This document shows, piece by piece, positions 5,618 to 6,585 of a DNA stretch of 6,585 nucleotides; positions within the stretch are counted from its first letter, which is position 1, and each line of letters opens with the position of its first letter. The DNA is from Limnohabitans sp. Lineage in GTDB: Bacteria; Pseudomonadota; Gammaproteobacteria; Burkholderiales; Burkholderiaceae_C. Both the position numbers and the translations under genes were made by a program. The notes beneath the pieces were generated by a model. That model was not told the origin of the DNA. It saw only the letters and a list, made by a program, of their open reading frames with translations, and did not search any database. The stretch is from positions 1-6,585 of the forward strand of contig VEQI01000197.1 of NCBI GenBank assembly GCA_018883305.1, written 5' to 3'.

Positions 5618-6585
5618 ATGACCCCTGCATTCAAGATCACCCGTCGCCACTTGTTGACCACGTTGAGCGCCACCACCCTGACGGGCCTGAGTGGGTTGGT
5701 CCAGGCCCAGAACTTTCCCAGCAAGACCATGACGTTTGTGGTGCCGTATCCTGCCGGTGGAGCCAACGATATGTTGGGGCGCCTGATCGGCCAGAAAATG
5801 GCCGAGGCCCTGGGGGGCAACGCCGTGGTGGACAACAAGCCCGGCGCTGGTGCTTTGCTGGGTGCATCCGCCGTGGCTCGGGCTGCTGCGGACGGTCATA
5901 CCTTGCTGATCGGCGGCTTGGCCACCCATGCCGCCAGCCCGCACATGCTCAAGGCCGACTACGATCCCCTCAAGGACTTTGAGTCCGTGGGCATGATTGG
6001 CAGCGCGCCCATCATTGCCATCACTTACAACGATTCGCCATTCAAGACACTCAAGGAAGTGGTGGATGCTGCGCGCAAGGACCCCAAAGGCGTGATGTAT
6101 GCCTCCTCGGGCAATGGTTCACCGCTGCACCTGGCGGGTGAGTTGTTCATGGCCCAGAACAAGCTGGACATGACCCATGTGCCCTACAAGGGCGGTAACG
6201 CGCACATCCTGGACCTGATCGGTGGTCGCGTGCCCGTGATCTTTGACACCGCCACCAATTGCGTCCCCTTGCTGAAGTCCGGCAAGGTCCGTGCGCTGGC
6301 CGTAGGCGCACCTGCACGCTTGCCCGATTTCCCGAACGTGCCCACGTTTGCAGAAGCTGGATTTCCGCAATTTGACTTTTCCGCCTGGTATGCCGTCTTT
6401 GTGCCAGCCAAGACACCCAAAGACGTTGTGGCCAAGTTATCGACGGCACTGTCAACTGCGCTCAAAAATCCTGACGTGATCGCCAGACTGAATGGTGTGG
6501 GTGTGACACCTGCGACGGGTGATGCGGCTTCGTTGGCAAAGTTCTTGCCGACAGAGCATGAGCGTATCGGCCGTCTCATCCGTAC
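5618..6585 (+). CDS. Second Bug/TTT family periplasmic solute-binding protein, 3' end cut off
   Basis: Reading from the ATG at 5618 gives 322 codons with no stop before the window edge. Complete Bug proteins are about 320-335 residues, so only a few residues are missing. The N-terminus MTPAFKITRRHLLTTL has a twin-arginine-like TRRHLL block (8-13), a hydrophobic stretch and a likely cut after VQA (residue 30), so the protein should reach the periplasm by Tat or Sec. Family motifs are YPAGGANDMLGR at 44-55 (D51 is the expected ligand-contact aspartate), VDNKPGAGALLG at 71-82, YASSGNGSPLH at 161-171 and THVPYKGG at 186-193. It shares family blocks with the divergent Bug protein but differs widely around the pocket loops, so they are not a recent duplication. 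One cysteine, C215, is present (DTATNCVPLL). The ligand is unknown and no permease gene is visible. Confidence 0.92.
   Translation, partial: MTPAFKITRRHLLTTLSATTLTGLSGLVQAQNFPSKTMTFVVPYPAGGANDMLGRLIGQKMAEALGGNAVVDNKPGAGALLGASAVARAAADGHTLLIGGLATHAASPHMLKADYDPLKDFESVGMIGSAPIIAITYNDSPFKTLKEVVDAARKDPKGVMYASSGNGSPLHLAGELFMAQNKLDMTHVPYKGGNAHILDLIGGRVPVIFDTATNCVPLLKSGKVRALAVGAPARLPDFPNVPTFAEAGFPQFDFSAWYAVFVPAKTPKDVVAKLSTALSTALKNPDVIARLNGVGVTPATGDAASLAKFLPTEHERIGRLIR

Noticed and set aside
5520..5630. A 37-residue N-terminal extension of the leuCD-linked Bug protein (ATG at 5630)
   Set aside because: It would place non-signal sequence ahead of a normal signal peptide and overlap the start of the divergent gene; the ATG at 5519 fits family length.

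Overview
The window looks like an ordinary chromosomal segment from a GC-rich betaproteobacterium, most likely Burkholderiales and possibly Comamonadaceae. The evidence is the strong G/C third-position bias and two genes for periplasmic Bug/TTT (tripartite tricarboxylate transporter) binding proteins, a family greatly expanded in that order. Coding density is very high. The longest stretch without a gene is 98 bp, and I see no RNA gene, mobile element, CRISPR array or pseudogene.

Layout. (1) Positions 1-1926, + strand: the 3' part of a DUF58 protein gene, overlapping by 8 bp a membrane-anchored von Willebrand factor A (VWA) protein gene of the BatA type. This is the distal part of a MoxR-DUF58-VWA type operon; any moxR gene would lie upstream, outside the window. 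(2) Positions 1957-5519, - strand, read right to left: Bug/TTT binding protein, then LeuC-type large subunit (7 bp gap), then LeuD-type small subunit (14 bp gap), then a stand-alone BLUF blue-light sensor (71 bp gap). The first three are packed like an operon. The BLUF gene converges on the VWA gene with 30 bp between stop codons. (3) Positions 5520-5617: a divergent regulatory region. (4) Positions 5618-6585, + strand: a second Bug/TTT binding protein with an excellent ribosome binding site, still open at the window edge and probably missing only a few residues.

How the genes may work together. The LeuC/LeuD pair keeps its aconitase-family features: the three Fe-S cysteines in the large subunit, and the DTDQI and GCGSSREH motifs in the small one. 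However, it is coupled to a solute-binding protein and has no leuA or leuB beside it. I infer a paralogous isomerase or hydro-lyase acting on an imported branched di- or tricarboxylate, rather than the housekeeping leucine enzyme, but the window cannot prove this. The two Bug genes share one short intergenic region containing a small palindrome, so they may share a regulator. No permease genes (TctA/TctB) are present.

The least ordinary points are the leuCD-Bug coupling with a swapped motif in LeuC, a perfect 10-bp-arm inverted repeat just before the Bug gene's stop codon and 30 nt from the leuC start, and the short BLUF photoreceptor at the end of this cluster. I found no convincing undescribed multi-gene system.
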